From JBGMEA01 sp041447245 (GTDB lineage Bacteria > Bacillota > Clostridia > Eubacteriales > Anaerofustaceae): 64,000 nucleotides of DNA. Each line of letters opens with the position of its first letter. The first letter of the stretch is position 1. The DNA lies in contig JBGMEA010000015.1 in the NCBI GenBank assembly GCA_041447245.1, positions 36,556 to 100,555 on the forward strand, in the 5' to 3' direction. Both the position numbers and the translations under genes were made by a program. The notes beneath the pieces were generated by a model. It was not told where the DNA came from and ran no database searches. It saw nothing but the letters and a program-made list of their open reading frames with translations. Positions 25,743 to 34,213 of the stretch are shown piece after piece.

Positions 25743-27137
25743 ATGAAAAAGAGACAGATTTTTTTACTCGTCGCTTTCTTGTTTTTTGCGGCGAGCCTGA
25801 CGGGCGGATGTGCCAATCGATACGGGCTGAATCCGAATACTCCGGTTACGATTACCATGTGGCACAATTACGGCGGGCAGATGAAGGATGCAATCACTTC
25901 GATGGTCGATGACTTTAACAGTTCGGTCGGCGCAGAGAAGGGAATCATTGTTAATGTGACCTATGTGGGAAGCCAGTCCACGATTCATGACAAACTCGTT
26001 GCGGCAGCAAACGGAGATCCCGGAGCGCCGGAACTGCCGGATATTACAACCTGTTACCCCAAAACAGCGTTGATTCTGAAAGACAAGGGCAGGGTAGTCA
26101 ATTTGAATGACTGGTTCAGCAAAAAAGAACTGTCCGGATACATTCCGAGTTTTTTGGAAGAAGGAACCTTTGCGGACGGAGGGCTTTATGTGTTTCCGAC
26201 AGCGAAGTCGTCGGAAGTGCTGTTTCTGAATCAGACGGAATTTGATCGTTTTTCCTCCGCGACGGGTGTCTCTGCAGACAGCTTGTCCACATTTGAGGGA
26301 TTGGCCTCGACGGCTGAAGCCTACTACAACTGGACGGACGGGCTTACTCCGGATATCCCGAATGACGGCAAGGCTTTTTTCAGCATCGACTCTTTGTATA
26401 ATTTTGCTCAGGTCGGCTGCGCACAGCTCGGAGAATCGTTTGTTTCGGAAGAAAACGGACTTGCAACGGATTCCGATGCATTTCAAAAAGTCTGGAATAT
26501 TTATTTTGACTGTGCGGTGAAGGGCTATGCGGCGGTGATGAACCCCAAGGATTACGGTTCTTCGCTGATGAAAACGGGAGGTGTAGTCTGTTCCATCGGT
26601 TCGACTGCGGGCACTGCTTTTTATGGGAATACCGTGACATACAGCGATGGAACAACGGAATCCGTTACGGTCGCGACATTGCCTTATCCGGTATTCGACG
26701 GCGGAACGCCCGTTGTCATGCAACGCGGCGGCGGAATGTGCGTGACGAAATCGGACGAAACGCACGAATATGCGGCAAGTATTTTCCTCAAGTGGTTTAC
26801 ACAGGCACAGAACAATCTGAGGTTTGTATCTTCAACCGGCTATCTGCCGGTCAGCACCGAAGCATACGGCGACGGAATGGAACAATTGATCGAAGATAAT
26901 CGGGATACTGCAATCGGCAATATGCTTGCGACCGCAACCGATATGAGCGCCGATTATGAATATTATATTCCGCCCGTATTCGATGGCGTGGACGCACTTG
27001 AATCCAGTTTCAATGCAGCCTTGATCGCAGAGGCGGGGAATGCGCATCGGATCTATGTTTCGCTGCTTCCGAGCGAGGGAACCGACAATGCATTCCTTCA
27101 GGCTTCATCGGGACGGTTGGAAAACTTTATGAAATAA
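25743..27137 (+). CDS. Extracellular solute-binding lipoprotein (family 1)
   Basis: 464 residues. Lipoprotein signal peptide with lipobox LTGGC (cysteine 23). The mature protein opens VTITMWHNYGGQMKDAITSMVDDFNSS, typical of sugar-binding ABC components, with further family stretches NLNDWFSKKELSGYIPSFLEEGTF and FLKWFTQAQNNLRFVSSTGYLPV. No permease or ATPase genes follow. The next gene is a membrane-bound LuxR regulator, so the protein may deliver a ligand to a sensor rather than to a transporter. Confidence 0.87.
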   Translation: MKKRQIFLLVAFLFFAASLTGGCANRYGLNPNTPVTITMWHNYGGQMKDAITSMVDDFNSSVGAEKGIIVNVTYVGSQSTIHDKLVAAANGDPGAPELPDITTCYPKTALILKDKGRVVNLNDWFSKKELSGYIPSFLEEGTFADGGLYVFPTAKSSEVLFLNQTEFDRFSSATGVSADSLSTFEGLASTAEAYYNWTDGLTPDIPNDGKAFFSIDSLYNFAQVGCAQLGESFVSEENGLATDSDAFQKVWNIYFDCAVKGYAAVMNPKDYGSSLMKTGGVVCSIGSTAGTAFYGNTVTYSDGTTESVTVATLPYPVFDGGTPVVMQRGGGMCVTKSDETHEYAASIFLKWFTQAQNNLRFVSSTGYLPVSTEAYGDGMEQLIEDNRDTAIGNMLATATDMSADYEYYIPPVFDGVDALESSFNAALIAEAGNAHRIYVSLLPSEGTDNAFLQASSGRLENFMK

Positions 27138-27272
27138 AACGGATTGAATTGTTCTTATTGAAATAATGAATGGTTTCTGACATGATCCATGCGGATTGAT
27201 TCTCAGCCGAAATATTTACGGGTACGGTGATTCGTCATTAAAATAAGGAAACAGTTACGGTTATTCAGCAAC

Positions 27273-28835
27273 ATGATAAAAAGCAAAAATGCCGAGGGGC
27301 TGCCGATGCGCCAGCGGCTCTTTGTTCTTTTGCTGCTGATCAGCTTTGCCATGCTGTTCGGCGCCGCCGTCATTTTGATGATAACCGGCACATTTTCCGT
27401 CGGGACGCGGGAAAGCGAAGGTGTGGTTCAAAGCGAACTGAACCACATCACCAATGACATCAATCTGAAATACAGCATTTGGAGCGCGCAGAGCGTTCAG
27501 ATGTCCAAAACAATTTCGGAAGAAATCGAAAAGCGGGCGGCATCGATGGGAATCGGTATTCAGGATATCGCAGAACATCCGGAGCTTCTCGATACGGTTT
27601 TGCGGGGCGAATACGAAACCTGCTCTTTTTATCTGGAACGTTCCGATTGCAGCGGAGTTTTTCTGATTTTAAACGCAACGGTCAACCCCTCTTCCGGGAC
27701 TGCGGGAGATTCGCGAGCCGGAATTTTCCTGACCGACAGCGATCCCGATTCCGTCAGCGCCAATTCGGATTCCTATTTTCTGTTGCGCGGTTTCCCCGAT
27801 ATCGGTCTGGACAACGGTGTTTCGCTGCATCCGCAATGGGCTCTGGAATTCAATGTGGAAGAGGCAATTTATTTTTCGTCGGTTATCGCAAATGCCGAAA
27901 GCGGAACATATGATATCAATAAGCTGTATTACTGGAGCGAGCCGCTCAGTCTGCCGGGAGTCAGCGAGCAAATGATGCTGTGCAGTGTTCCTCTGATCGC
28001 TTCCGACGGTACGGTGTTCGGTGTCTGCGGATGCGAGATCAACCAACAGAAATTCAAAGATTTGTTTTCACCCGGCAGCAGTCAATATCCAAGGATATTT
28101 ACGGTGTTATGCAGGCAGTGTGTCGCTGCCATGCCATTGGATCATGCATTTGTCTGCGGCGGATACACCCCGTCCACAGATGAAATATTGGCGATCAGAA
28201 AGAAGAAAAACTCATTTTGCGATTATACGGAAAATGACGGCACAGTCTATTACGGATATCAGAATTCGATCATGCTGTATACGGAGGGTTCTCCCTATGC
28301 CGATCAAGATTGGCAGGTTTCCGTGCTGGTGCGCAAAGACGATGTCATGCTCAGCACGATGCAAATGCGTCATCGCCTGCTTCTGCTGTTCAGTCTGCTG
28401 ACGGTTGTTTCCATCCTGCTTGCACTTTTGTTGAGCAAACGCTATATCGAGCCGATCGTAACAGGGCTTGATGCGATCAAGACAAGCGAATTTCCGAAAG
28501 AAAAGACGAACGTACGCGAGATTGACGAGTTATTGGCGTATCTGTCGGAGCATAAAAAGGAACTCGGCGAAGAGTCCGATGCGATGCCTTCAGGTTTGCT
28601 CGATGCCTTCATGAAACGCACGGAAACGTTAAGCTCGGCGGAACGCGCGGTGTTCAATCTTTATGTGCAGGAGTACACGGCACAGGAAATTGCGGAAGAA
28701 CTGTTCCTCTCCATCAATACAATCAAGACGCACAGCAAACGAATTTACAATAAATTGAACGTGGGATCCAGAGAAGAAATGATGCTTTATGTAAGTATCT
28801 TGCGCGAGGCCGGTAAAAAAATCGGAGATGAGTGA
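27273..28835 (+). CDS. Membrane-bound LuxR-type one-component regulator
   Basis: 520 residues: transmembrane helix (about 16-38), a 330-residue extracytoplasmic sensor region (Cache-like by layout; SELNHITNDINLKYSIWSAQSVQMSKTI at its start), a second helix (about 370-390), then a LuxR HTH (LSSAERAVFNLYVQEYTAQEIAEELFLSINTIKTHSKRIYNKLNV). No kinase, HAMP or receiver domain is present, so DNA binding would be controlled directly from the membrane. ATG 27306 (GAGGGG upstream) is an alternative start. Follows the solute-binding lipoprotein gene by 135 bases. Confidence 0.8.
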   Translation: MIKSKNAEGLPMRQRLFVLLLLISFAMLFGAAVILMITGTFSVGTRESEGVVQSELNHITNDINLKYSIWSAQSVQMSKTISEEIEKRAASMGIGIQDIAEHPELLDTVLRGEYETCSFYLERSDCSGVFLILNATVNPSSGTAGDSRAGIFLTDSDPDSVSANSDSYFLLRGFPDIGLDNGVSLHPQWALEFNVEEAIYFSSVIANAESGTYDINKLYYWSEPLSLPGVSEQMMLCSVPLIASDGTVFGVCGCEINQQKFKDLFSPGSSQYPRIFTVLCRQCVAAMPLDHAFVCGGYTPSTDEILAIRKKKNSFCDYTENDGTVYYGYQNSIMLYTEGSPYADQDWQVSVLVRKDDVMLSTMQMRHRLLLLFSLLTVVSILLALLLSKRYIEPIVTGLDAIKTSEFPKEKTNVREIDELLAYLSEHKKELGEESDAMPSGLLDAFMKRTETLSSAERAVFNLYVQEYTAQEIAEELFLSINTIKTHSKRIYNKLNVGSREEMMLYVSILREAGKKIGDE

Positions 28836-29009
28836 GATGCAAATATTGAATTGCATCCGGTCGTAAATAAATGTAATATCAAATAATTGTCGAATGCAAT
28901 TATTTATTGTGAATATGTATTCTTTTGATAATGTAGGGATTTTTTTACTTTTATGAAACAGCATTCGTCAGTATAAATATTTGTAATATCATGAAATATC
29001 GCGAGGGAA

Positions 29010-29039
29010 TTGACAAAATTATGTAAAAAATGCTACTAT
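29010..29039 (+). promoter_or_regulatory. Sigma-A type promoter for the ECF sigma operon
   Basis: TTGACA (29010-29015), 18-base spacer, TACTAT (29034-29039). The 28836-29245 interval is otherwise AT-rich without a gene. Confidence 0.65.
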
Positions 29040-29245
29040 AGACGTAATTTCAATGTAATGATCAGATTGCTGATTGATCCGGAAATCAGCCTGGGGTGTG
29101 TGGAGTTCTGGATGATACAATGATATAATGCATGGTCTGCCAGAATGTGGTGTTTTCGGCGGGTCTTTTTTATTTGATTTTATACGGCTTTATCGACTCT
29201 TCGATTGCATGTTGCGCGCCAAGACCGTATTCGGAGGAAATTCTA

Positions 29246-29797
29246 TTGCTTGCACTAATCATGAATATAGAAAACAGGGATGATCGCGAGAAAGCAAAAC
29301 AGCTTTATCGCCTCTACAAAGGCACGATGCTGTTTGTTGCGAATAAGGTATTGCATGATACGTATCTTGCGGAGGATGCAGTTTCGGAATCCTTTGTTAA
29401 AATATTAAAAAATTTGCATAAAATTAATGATGTGGACTGTAACGAAACCAAGGGGTTCGTCGTTATTATAGTTAGGAACACTTCTATTGATATGCTCAAA
29501 AAACTGAAGCGGGAACTGCCGATCGAGGAGATCGAGGAAACGGCCGATGCCGCCGAGCCGGTTTTTGATGAAGTGGCCACAAAAGTGGCTTATGAGCAGA
29601 TTATGGAAGGAATCGGGAAACTTCAAAAAAGCTACTCGGATATTTTGTACCTGAAAGCCGCCTTCGGTTATTCGAATGAAGAGATCGCAGAAGTGTTGGG
29701 AATTTCGGCGGAAAACACGAAGGTACGCCTGAGCAGAGCGCGTAAAGCCCTGCTTCGGCAATTGCGGGAAATGGGAGGGGTCTATGATGAACAGTAA
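29246..29797 (+). CDS. ECF-type RNA polymerase sigma factor
   Basis: About 183 residues. Region 2 reads AKQLYRLYKGTMLFVANKVLHDTYLAEDAVSESFVKILKNL with VRNTSIDMLKKLKRE; region 4 reads KLQKSYSDILYLKAAFGYSNEEIAEVLGISAENTKVRLSRARKALLRQL. The start is set at TTG 29246, eight bases after GGAGG; longer versions upstream lack a site. It overlaps the downstream DUF4367 gene by 14 bases, the usual sigma/anti-sigma coupling. Confidence 0.88.
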   Translation: MLALIMNIENRDDREKAKQLYRLYKGTMLFVANKVLHDTYLAEDAVSESFVKILKNLHKINDVDCNETKGFVVIIVRNTSIDMLKKLKRELPIEEIEETADAAEPVFDEVATKVAYEQIMEGIGKLQKSYSDILYLKAAFGYSNEEIAEVLGISAENTKVRLSRARKALLRQLREMGGVYDEQ

Positions 29798-30494
29798 GAA
29801 TCGAAATGAGATTTTATTTGATGCGTTGGTGGAAGCTTCTGCCGCCGATGCGCTTTCCCGGGAATTGGAGGCGATGCCTTCAAACGAAGAATTGAACGCA
29901 CAATATGCCGCTTCGCCCGGTTTGGATCGCAGAATCCATCGACAGATCGAGCAGGCGTACAGAAAAACAAAGCGCCGCAAAGCGCGCCGCAGCGCATTGC
30001 GGGTCGCCGCCGGCATCGCAATTGTCTTTACCGTGATGTCTGTGGTGTTGCTGAGTGTTCAGGCTACACGGATCAAAATTTTCAATATCGTGACCGAACT
30101 TCACGACGATTATACGCAAGTGCAGTATGTGGAACCTTCTGAGGTTGACACGGGTGCGCTGTATCGGATTACATATCTGCCGGATGGCTTCAGTGAAATT
30201 TCTTCGGACGGTCAGGGTACCTATCGGAACACTATCTATCAGAATGCCGACGGCGTACAGATTATTTTTATCCAGCAAAAAGCGCAGAGCGTCACTGCGA
30301 ATGTGGACAGCGAACACAACGCCATGTCGCAAATCAACATCAAAGGGAGCGAAGCTTACTTGTTTCAGGCATCGTCGGAAGGCGATGCAAACGTATTGAT
30401 GTGGAGCAATCCGGATGGCATTTCTCTGAGTTTGCTGTCAACCATCAATTCCGACGAACTCGTAAAAATTGCACAGGGAATAGAAAAAGAATAA
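29784..30494 (+). CDS. DUF4367 membrane protein, probable anti-sigma factor
   Basis: 236 residues: cytosolic N-terminus (about 70 residues, FDALVEASAADALSRELEAMPSNEEL and a basic RKTKRRKARRSALR stretch), one transmembrane helix (about 72-94), and an extracytoplasmic DUF4367-type domain (ITYLPDGFSEISSDGQGTYRNTIYQNADGVQIIFIQQKA). Overlap with the sigma gene and topology make it the likely anti-sigma factor or sensor. No HxxxCxxC zinc motif is seen, so this would be a non-ZAS type. Confidence 0.75.
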   Translation: MMNSKNRNEILFDALVEASAADALSRELEAMPSNEELNAQYAASPGLDRRIHRQIEQAYRKTKRRKARRSALRVAAGIAIVFTVMSVVLLSVQATRIKIFNIVTELHDDYTQVQYVEPSEVDTGALYRITYLPDGFSEISSDGQGTYRNTIYQNADGVQIIFIQQKAQSVTANVDSEHNAMSQINIKGSEAYLFQASSEGDANVLMWSNPDGISLSLLSTINSDELVKIAQGIEKE

Positions 30495-30519
30495 TTTTTG
30501 AAAAAAAAGATGCATAAAG

Positions 30520-30545
30520 TGTAACCAAATGTTCCTTCTTTCGTT
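30520..30545 (+). promoter_or_regulatory. Candidate ECF-sigma promoter
   Basis: TGTAAC (30520-30525), 16-base spacer, CGTT (30542-30545). The pattern matches SigW/SigX-type ECF promoters and may be read by the sigma factor encoded just upstream. Confidence 0.5.
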
Positions 30546-30590
30546 TTTATTAATAGAACGGCGTTCAACAATAACAGACGAAAGAAGGAA
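30532..30590. repeat. Inverted repeat over the ribosome binding site
   Basis: TTCCTTCTTTCGT (30532-30544) and its exact reverse complement (30578-30590), 33 bases apart. The right arm contains the AAGAAGG ribosome binding site of the secreted protein gene. Confidence 0.8.
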
Positions 30591-30596
30591 TTTTTT

Positions 30597-31046
30597 ATGT
30601 TCAGACGAAAAGGCCGAATCCTCTCTTCTGCGTTGGCACTGTTCTGTTGCCTGACTTTTTTTGCGGGCGGAGTGCTTGCTGCGGATCAGCCATCGAATCC
30701 GACAACGGTGGCAAACGGCGGAATGCAGGTGATGTATGTCAATACAGATTATGTGAGCGTCAATTTAGACTTAAACGGAACTGCGGCATACTGCAATGCT
30801 ACCGTGGTCGGCAAACCGGGTTCAGGTCCGGTTACAGCGACGGTCACTCTTTCCAGACAGACCGGGCTCGGCACTTATACGACGGTGAAGACCTGGAGCG
30901 GACTTTCTTCCGCAAACAATGTACTGAGTTTTTCGGGTCTTTATTATGTGGCAACCGGCTATACTTATCGGCTGAAAATTTCAGCTACGGTTTATATGGG
31001 GGATATTGGTGAATTGGTGAGTGCAACCACATATAATTCAAACTGA
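30597..31046 (+). CDS. Secreted DUF6147-like protein
   Basis: 149 residues with a Sec signal peptide (MFRRKGRILSSALALFCCLTFFAGGVLAA, cleavage near residue 29). The mature part is a threonine/serine-rich beta domain (MQVMYVNTDYVSVNLDLNGTAAYCNATV ... YYVATGYTYRLKISATVYM). It follows the ECF sigma and DUF4367 genes and has its own candidate ECF promoter, so it is a plausible regulon member. The molecular role is unknown. Confidence 0.7.
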   Translation: MFRRKGRILSSALALFCCLTFFAGGVLAADQPSNPTTVANGGMQVMYVNTDYVSVNLDLNGTAAYCNATVVGKPGSGPVTATVTLSRQTGLGTYTTVKTWSGLSSANNVLSFSGLYYVATGYTYRLKISATVYMGDIGELVSATTYNSN

Positions 31047-31406
31047 ACTGTTGATAAACAGATCAGATAGATGGGGAAGTGGGGACATGCAAGATTGCAA
31101 ACAATGAATTCTGCGATGAGACCCCCCTGGTACGCAATTGCGGAATCGGAAACGAATATGCATTTCGGTGCGGTTCGTTCGGGCAATGAATCATTCTTGC
31201 TTCATTGTCCGGTTTGCAATCGGGGATTATATTGACAACTGCAGAGATTTGCCTGACGGAACGTCTCACCGATATTCTGAATTTGGGGCAGTTGGGGATT
31301 GAGGGGGCATTTTGTGCCGCAAGGCGTACGGAATGCATGTGAGGAATTGGTAGGGGAAATGGTTCGGGAGATTTTCAGGATGCGCGGGAACGAGCAAATC
31401 GATCAA
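31047..31406. other. Stretch with a possible degenerate small gene
   Basis: No confident gene. A 43-residue frame at 31104-31235 includes FLLHCPVCNRGLY, loosely like a cysteine-rich KTR-type zinc protein, and a coding-like frame continues past it after a frame change. A strong terminator follows at 31408, so the stretch may be transcribed. Confidence 0.3.
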
Positions 31407-31407
31407 G

Positions 31408-31438
31408 CCGACGGAATTTATCCGTCGGTTTTTTTTTT
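31408..31438 (+). terminator. Strong intrinsic terminator
   Basis: Perfect CCGACGGA/TCCGTCGG arms over a 5-base loop, followed by T10. Confidence 0.85.
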
Positions 31439-31776
31439 CGTCTGATCAATATAAAATATAATATGTTTGTAACTACCTTTTTTTTACCGCAGGATTTTTC
31501 CTGAACCGAAAAACACCGGGCTGTTTTCCGGAGACTGAAGGATACGATGGATCAATATCTTGAAATAAATGCATAATTTATTTGAAAAAGTATATAGAAA
31601 AATATTTAATTCATGGCGTAAGGAACGCTTTTTTATTTAATTGGGAGCATACCGACATGGTGAATTGCATGGTATGCAATCCCTGCTGTGATGTCTGTTA
31701 TTTGTATGATTGCAATAGATCGACAGCCAGTCGCCGCATCGGCGGCGGGCGACATGCATATTATATTGACCTTCGC

Positions 31777-31811
31777 TTTGAAATGCACGCATACAATGCG
31801 TGCATTTCAAA
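31777..31811. repeat. Long palindrome related to the 21-bp repeat
   Basis: TTTGAAATGCACGCAT and its exact reverse complement flank ACA: 16-bp arms. The core GCAT-ACA-ATGC matches the GGAACGCAT-type palindromes. A GC hairpin (CGCCGCATCGGCGGCG, about 31730-31750) lies upstream. Confidence 0.75.
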
Positions 31812-31845
31812 ATCCGCATGATTGGAATGTTGCATCATCATGTAG

Positions 31846-31866
31846 GGAACGCGTATCACGCGTTCC
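31846..31866. repeat. 21-bp palindromic repeat, copy 4
   Basis: GGAACGC-GTATCAC-GCGTTCC; symmetry extends four bases further on both sides (GTAG/CTAC). Confidence 0.85.
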
Positions 31867-31925
31867 CTACATGCGTACAGTTCGGATGTTCATTGTTTGT
31901 ATGATTGTGATGAATCGACAGCCAG

Positions 31926-32140
31926 TCGCCGCGTCGGCGGCGAACGACCAACTTTTCGGCGAAAAAGTTGGCAAAACGCTTTACGCTTATTCACCTCGCG
32001 GCATGTCAGCCTTTCGGTTTTGACAAAAATTCCATCAACAGACGATTGTTCGGCTGTCCGTATAAGTCGGCGGAAATAATATCTGCTCGGAATTTTTATA
32101 CCAAAACCGCTCGGGTCATGCTATCGCTCGGACGCATCAC
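31926..32140 (+). repeat. Mosaic structured repeat E3
   Basis: GC hairpin TCGCCGC/GCGGCGA region (31926-31943), short hairpin CCAACTTTTC..GAAAAAGTTGG (31948-31971), the CAAAACGCTTTACGC linker, and the long hairpin CGGTTTTGACAAAAATTCC (32015) with GGAATTTTTATACCAAAACC (32089). Same subfamily as E2 and E4. Non-coding. Confidence 0.75.
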
Positions 32141-32191
32141 GCTTGATGCCAGCCCTGCCCATTCATATCGAAATGTGGTGCGTTGATTTTT

Positions 32192-32212
32192 GGAACGCAT
32201 ACAATGTATTCC
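32192..32212. repeat. 21-bp palindromic repeat, diverged copy 5
   Basis: GGAACGC-ATACAAT-GTATTCC; three arm positions differ. A more decayed copy follows near 32293-32316. Confidence 0.55.
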
Positions 32213-32381
32213 GTACTGAATGCGCATGGTTTGAATGTTGGAATTGATTTGCAGCAAATGAGTATGGTTTGTGTGTTGAAATTGATGATGTAGGGAAAGC
32301 GTATATGATGCATTCCGTGCTGTGCGTTCCGTGAATTGCAATGTTGATGATCGGAGAATGGCGGGCGCTGTTTCTGTGAAT

Positions 32382-32419
32382 AAAAAAAGCCGAACGAATG
32401 ATTTCGTCCGGCTTTTTTT
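32382..32419. terminator. Bidirectional terminator at the aminomutase stop
   Basis: AAAAAAAGCCG and CGGCTTTTTTT arms with additional ACGAA/TTCGT pairing; overlaps the TAA stop of the minus-strand gene. Confidence 0.8.
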
Positions 32420-33662
32420 ATTCCGTTTCGTTTTCGATTTCGAACATTTTGCCTTCCCAGTTGCGAAAGACTGCTTTGTGCTTGCCGAGAGAAAGCAGAT
32501 AATTCGGCATGATCGGCGTTTTCCCGAGACCCTTCGGTCCGTTGACGATGTAAGTCGGAATGGCGAGCCCTGAGGTGCGCCCGCGCAGGGATTCCATGAT
32601 CTCCATTCCCGTTTCGATGTTGACCCAAAAATGGGCGGTGCCTTTTACTGTCTTCGGATGGAAGATGTAATATGGCTTGACGCGCTGTGAAAGCAGACTC
32701 TGGTTGAGCTTGCGGACAGTGAATGCATCATCGTTCACTTCATTTAAGAGCACCATCTGATTGCCGAGCGGAATGCCCGCATCAGCCAGCATTTCGCAGG
32801 CGTGTTTTGATTCTGCCGTGATTTCGCGCTGGGAATTGAAGTGGGTATTCACGTAAATCGGGTGATAGCGCTTCAGAATCGCGACAAGCTCGGGCGTAAT
32901 GCGCTGCGGCAGGGTGACGGGTGTGCGTGTGCCGAATCGGATGATCTGCACATGCGGGATAGATCGCAGTTCCGAGAGGATGCGCTCGATGGTCGCATCT
33001 TCCAGCAGGAATGCGTCGCCTCCCGTGATGAGCACGTCGCGGATTTCTTCGTGATCGCGCACATAGTCAATGGCTTTGAGAATTTTATACAGCGGCGCGT
33101 GCGTGTCGGATTCCCCGATGAGGCGCCGTCTCTGACAAAAGCGGCAGTACATGCCGCACATATTCGTGACTTTGATAATCATGCGATCGGGATATCGCCT
33201 TGTGATGAGCTCTTCGGGCGACCAGCCTTCCTCATCCATGGGGTCGAGTTCCCCGCGGCTGTCGAGCTCGTATACGGAGGGCACCGCCTGTTTCTTGATC
33301 GGACAGTGCGGGTTTTCCGGATCGATCAGCGAGAGATAATAGGGCGAGATTGCATAGCGGTAGACTTTGCCGACTGCCTCGATCTTCATCTGTTCTTTCG
33401 CGTCCAGTCCGAGCAGCTCCGCAAAGTCCTGCACGTGCGTGAAGCGGTGCTCCATCTGCCAACGCCAGTCGTTCCAGTCCGCTTCGGTGGCGCCGAGTGA
33501 GCGCATGATGTTCTCTTTCTGTATGGCAATGCGTTCGGCATCCTTCATGCCTGTTTTGATGCCGTCCTTTGCCTGTTCGTAATCGTCTATGGTTTGTTTT
33601 AGGTGGGTAAAGCGTTCGTTTTCCCGTTTCAAGAATAAATCGAAATCGATGGTCAATGTCAT
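32418..33662 (-). CDS. KamA-family radical SAM aminomutase (lysine or glutamate 2,3-aminomutase type)
   Basis: 414 residues. The iron-sulfur motif is CGMYCRFC, followed by RRRLIG; GGDAFLLED, FGTRTPVTLPQRIT and THFNSQREIT are family strands of the PLP-dependent 2,3-aminomutases. After PYYIF the sequence is HPKTVKGTAHF, where lysine 2,3-aminomutases as I recall carry a YQCD-type substrate aspartate; a lysine there would favour an acidic substrate such as glutamate. The N-terminal DYEQAKDGIKTG and WNDWRWQMEHR stretches also fit glutamate 2,3-aminomutases. No beta-lysine acetyltransferase gene is adjacent. A c-di-AMP riboswitch precedes it. Confidence 0.85.
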   Translation of the reverse strand: MTLTIDFDLFLKRENERFTHLKQTIDDYEQAKDGIKTGMKDAERIAIQKENIMRSLGATEADWNDWRWQMEHRFTHVQDFAELLGLDAKEQMKIEAVGKVYRYAISPYYLSLIDPENPHCPIKKQAVPSVYELDSRGELDPMDEEGWSPEELITRRYPDRMIIKVTNMCGMYCRFCQRRRLIGESDTHAPLYKILKAIDYVRDHEEIRDVLITGGDAFLLEDATIERILSELRSIPHVQIIRFGTRTPVTLPQRITPELVAILKRYHPIYVNTHFNSQREITAESKHACEMLADAGIPLGNQMVLLNEVNDDAFTVRKLNQSLLSQRVKPYYIFHPKTVKGTAHFWVNIETGMEIMESLRGRTSGLAIPTYIVNGPKGLGKTPIMPNYLLSLGKHKAVFRNWEGKMFEIENETE

Positions 33663-33686
33663 ACACCTCCTGAGTACAGCGGTTCA

Positions 33687-33723
33687 AAAGAAAAACGATC
33701 CTGCGCCGGGGCGCAAAAAATCG
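33687..33723 (-). terminator. Riboswitch expression-platform terminator
   Basis: TGCGCC/GGCGCA stem with a 2-base loop and outer CGAT/ATCG pairs, followed on the minus strand by a T-rich run. It lies between the aptamer and the aminomutase start. Confidence 0.65.
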
Positions 33724-33739
33724 CTTCAAAGTTGAAGAT

Positions 33740-33895
33740 TGCTATCTTTCCCTTCAAAGCTTCCGAGGTTAGCTGACGGATTCGGGCCGAAGGATCGTAG
33801 CCCTACCGAACCATTCGGTTCGGATTCACCCCAAGTGTTGGTTCCCCCGTATTCCGCCGGATGCGGAAATTCAGCATGTCCGGTTGTGTTATGCT
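33740..33895 (-). promoter_or_regulatory. c-di-AMP riboswitch (ydaO/yuaA class)
   Basis: On the minus strand the leader contains the class hallmarks in order: GGGGGAACC, CTTGGGGTGAATCCGAA, GGTAGGGCTACGATCC, and CCCGAATCCGTCAGCTAACC followed by TCGGAAGC. These match the conserved core I know for the ydaO motif. In this class, ligand binding promotes termination, so high c-di-AMP should switch the downstream aminomutase off. A terminator lies at 33687-33723 as expected. Confidence 0.9.
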
Positions 33896-33918
33896 ATTTG
33901 AATTTCGTATTTTATTCC

Positions 33919-33947
33919 ATTATAAACGAAATAAAATCACGTGTCAA
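33919..33947 (-). promoter_or_regulatory. Consensus sigma-A promoter of the riboswitch transcript
   Basis: Read on the minus strand: TTGACA, 17-base spacer, TATAAT, both boxes perfect. It starts the c-di-AMP riboswitch leader. Confidence 0.85.
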
Positions 33948-34213
33948 ATTATAAAGCGATTAAAAGTTGTCGGTTGAAAACAAAGTGTAAAATAAATGCG
34001 ATTAAATTATATAATATATATTATATAATATGCATATAACATACAATATTGAAAATTGTTATGATTTGAAAGGGTTTTAGACAAACTCGCCTGCATGCGA
34101 ACGCATGCGGTTTTAATGAAGGGATTGCTGAATATATATTATTTTGGGGTTTCAAGATATCGGGAATATGCTACAATGTATAAAATGTTGAAAAAGGAAT
34201 TGAGAGGTGCGTT

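Noticed and set aside
31582..32186. Plus-strand frames up to 111 codons in the second repeat block
   Set aside because: Fully explained by palindromes and structured repeat E3.
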